A stretch of 6,677 nucleotides of DNA from Deltaproteobacteria bacterium (GTDB lineage: Bacteria; Myxococcota_A; Polyangia; Haliangiales; Haliangiaceae), in contig JACCQV010000368.1 of NCBI GenBank assembly GCA_013813945.1, forward strand, positions 1 through 6,677. Direction: 5' to 3'. The position numbers and the translations under genes are program-made. The notes under the pieces are model-generated. The model made no database searches and was not told where the DNA came from. It saw only the letters and a program-made list of their open reading frames with translations. Shown one piece after another: positions 5,483-6,677 of this stretch (position 1 is the first letter of the stretch; each line of letters starts with the position of its first letter).

Positions 5483-6091
5483 GTGGTGCGCTGCGTGATG
5501 GTGATCGTGATCGTGATGGTGCTGGTGCTCGCGCGCGTCGCGGCCGCGGGCGACAGGCCGGGCGATCTCGTGGAGGTCACCTCGGTGATCCCGGATGCCG
5601 TGATCGATCTCAAGTACGCGACGGCCGACAACTTCACCGGTGAGGTTCTCTATCCCAGGAGCGTGTGCATGCTGCGGCGGTCGGTCGTGGCTCGGCTCGC
5701 GAAGGCGGCGACGTTGTTGCGGGCCCAGCAGCGTCGCCTGCTCGTGTGGGATTGCTACCGGCCGACGTCGGTGCAGCAGCTGCTCTGGGACAAGGCACCG
5801 GATCGCCGCTACGTCGCGAATCCGAAGCACGGATCTCGCCACAGCCGCGGCGCAGCAGTCGATCTCGCGCTCGTCGACAGCGATGGTGAGCCGGTGACGC
5901 TGCCTACGAAGTTTGACGAATTCTCGAAGGCCGCGCACCGAGCACGGGCACTCGTCGGAGAACAAGGAATCGAGGCGAGACGGCTCGAGCGCGCGATGAA
6001 GAAGGCAGGCTTCATCGGGATCCCTCTCGAATGGTGGCATTTCGACGCACCGGACAGCGCCAGATATCCGCTAACGAACGAGCCGCTGTAG
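5483..6091 (+). CDS. ddpX: D-alanyl-D-alanine dipeptidase (VanX/DdpX-like, peptidase M15D) with signal peptide
   Basis: 202 aa from GTG 5483, the same length as enterococcal VanX as I recall it. This start supplies an Arg (R3) before the hydrophobic core; GTG 5486, GTG 5495 and ATG 5498 are alternatives. Residues ~5-17 are Val/Ile/Met/Leu-rich and end ARVAAAG, with likely signal-peptidase cleavage after A22. The family start IDLKYATADNFTGE (41-54) is followed by the catalytic Arg in CYRP (R93), the zinc ligands H120 and D127 in SRHSRGAAVD, and EWWHFD with the general base E183 and third zinc ligand H186. All catalytic positions are present, so the enzyme should be active, hydrolysing D-Ala-D-Ala to D-alanine in the periplasm. 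Classic VanX is cytoplasmic and removes precursor for vancomycin resistance. With no vanH/vanA neighbour here, a role in turnover of wall-derived dipeptide is more likely. It is divergent from the zntB-like gene and 12 bases before the cytochrome gene. Confidence 0.88.
   Translation: MVRCVMVIVIVMVLVLARVAAAGDRPGDLVEVTSVIPDAVIDLKYATADNFTGEVLYPRSVCMLRRSVVARLAKAATLLRAQQRRLLVWDCYRPTSVQQLLWDKAPDRRYVANPKHGSRHSRGAAVDLALVDSDGEPVTLPTKFDEFSKAAHRARALVGEQGIEARRLERAMKKAGFIGIPLEWWHFDAPDSARYPLTNEPL
5495..5530 (+). repeat. Imperfect tandem hexamer GTGATN/GTGCTN (six units) in signal-peptide codons
   Basis: The units GTGATG, GTGATC, GTGATC, GTGATG, GTGCTG and GTGCTC run in frame and encode Val alternating with Met, Ile or Leu, the hydrophobic core of the dipeptidase signal peptide. 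Gain or loss of a unit would change the core by two residues without a frameshift. Confidence 0.6.
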
Positions 6092-6094
6092 CAT
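6089..6094 (+). promoter_or_regulatory. Weak candidate -10 hexamer (TAGCAT) for the cytochrome gene
   Basis: TAGCAT ends 9 bases before GTG 6104, but its TAG is the stop codon of the dipeptidase gene, so half of the match comes for free. Co-transcription from upstream is at least as likely. Confidence 0.15.
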
Positions 6095-6103
6095 CCAACG
6101 TTC

Positions 6104-6677
6104 GTGGATCCGTCGCCCGTTCCATACTTCCCGGTCAACGAGTTCGGCCCGTTGATGAAGGGGCTCGTGATCGGCGGTGTCGGCATCATCCACGTGTTCC
6201 TCGCGCAGTTCGCGATCGGCGGCGGAATGTTGCTCTACTACTTCGAGCGAGCCGGACAGCGCGGCATGCCGGATGCGCGAACGTTCGTCGACAGCACCTT
6301 CAAGATCCTCGTGCTCGTGAGCTTCGTGCTCGGCGCACTGACCGGCGTCGCGATGTGGTTCACGACGATCCAGGTCGGGGCGCGCACGATCGGCCTGATG
6401 GTCGACGAGTTTCACTGGCTGTGGGCCACCGAGTGGGTCTGGTTTGCGATCGAGATCTCCGCCGGCTACGCGTTCTACCGGTTCGGCCCCACTCTCGACG
6501 ACAGGACCCGGCGCCGGCTGCTCGCGATCTACGCGGCGGCCGCGTGGATGAGCCTGTTCTGGATCAACGGGATCCTCGCCTGGCAGCTCACGCCCGGCAG
6601 GTGGCTGGACGGTGGCGGCATGTGGTCCGGGTTCTTCAATCCAAGCTTCTGGCCGTCGCTGCTGTTCCGTACTGCGG
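6104..6677 (+). CDS. Cytochrome bd-type oxidase subunit I (CydA superfamily), N-terminal 191 aa
   Basis: The frame opens at GTG 6104, four codons after the dipeptidase stop, and runs off the right edge. GTG is the first usual start in frame, and the following VPYFPVNEFG suits the family. Helix 1 contains H30 (GIIHVFLAQFAIGGG) with E48 eighteen residues later; this equals the spacing of H19 to E37 in E. coli CydA as I recall it. Further membrane segments lie at ~66-86, ~104-125 and ~139-160. WATEW (E110) and FAIEI (E117) correspond to the E99/E107 pair of the oxygen-reducing site and proton path. INGILAWQLTPG (154-165) and NPSFWPSLLFRT (179-190) match subunit I regions. The protein is an inner-membrane haem protein that would take electrons from quinol or another donor. 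The position of the E. coli H186 haem b558 ligand appears to be R189, so this looks like a divergent clade. No Shine-Dalgarno is evident. Confidence 0.8.
   Translation, partial: MDPSPVPYFPVNEFGPLMKGLVIGGVGIIHVFLAQFAIGGGMLLYYFERAGQRGMPDARTFVDSTFKILVLVSFVLGALTGVAMWFTTIQVGARTIGLMVDEFHWLWATEWVWFAIEISAGYAFYRFGPTLDDRTRRRLLAIYAAAAWMSLFWINGILAWQLTPGRWLDGGGMWSGFFNPSFWPSLLFRTA

Noticed and set aside
5456..6040. A 195-residue N-terminal extension of the zntB-like frame containing a His/Asp-rich stretch that looks like a zinc-binding sensor
   Set aside because: The extension is antisense to the dipeptidase gene, and the His/Asp run is simply the reverse complement of the GTGATN signal-peptide repeat. 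ATG 5455 gives the normal ZntB length.
5483..6091. Vancomycin resistance locus
   Set aside because: Only a VanX-like gene is present. No VanH, VanA-type ligase or VanRS is in the window, and this copy appears exported, unlike the resistance enzyme.

Overview
The window is high-GC bacterial DNA (roughly two-thirds G+C by eye) with tightly packed genes and strong third-position G/C preference in every accepted reading frame. The gene families suggest a myxobacterium-like member of the Myxococcota/former Deltaproteobacteria: an exported ferritin-like protein, a short-signal lipoprotein with a DUF1565-like beta-helix and glycine-rich filler, and a divergent cytochrome bd-type subunit. This taxonomic placement is inference; no rRNA or marker gene is present. 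No mobile element, tRNA, CRISPR or clear sign of recent transfer is visible, and no stretch over 300 bases lacks a gene.

Layout, left to right: (i) the last ~105 codons of a plus-strand gene entering from the left, possibly a DUF3536/GH57-type protein; (ii) a convergent minus-strand gene for a small protein of unknown function; (iii) a 165-base divergent intergenic region with a good sigma-54-type -24/-12 element and an upstream inverted repeat; (iv) a plus-strand gene for an exported protein joining a beta-strand-rich, outer-membrane-like half to a ferritin-like diiron half, followed 15 bases later by a double-hotdog acyl-CoA thioesterase; (v) a lipoprotein with beta-helix rungs separated by long glycine-rich segments; (vi) a convergent ZntB-type CorA-family transporter whose stop codon abuts that of the lipoprotein; (vii) divergently, an exported VanX-like D-Ala-D-Ala dipeptidase; and (viii) 12 bases further, the start of a CydA-superfamily membrane subunit that runs off the right edge.

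The genes do not form one recognisable pathway; most look like housekeeping or cell-envelope functions. The most notable patterns are regulatory. Several start codons lack a Shine-Dalgarno sequence and instead have a TAnnnT hexamer 6-9 bases upstream, which suggests leaderless transcription. The one gene without that hexamer has a sigma-54-type element at the spacing that would place its transcript start two bases before the ATG. The zinc-transporter and zinc-dipeptidase genes share a 27-base divergent gap. No complete new multi-gene system was found; the beta-strand/ferritin-like fusion and the rung-plus-glycine architecture are the most unusual proteins here.
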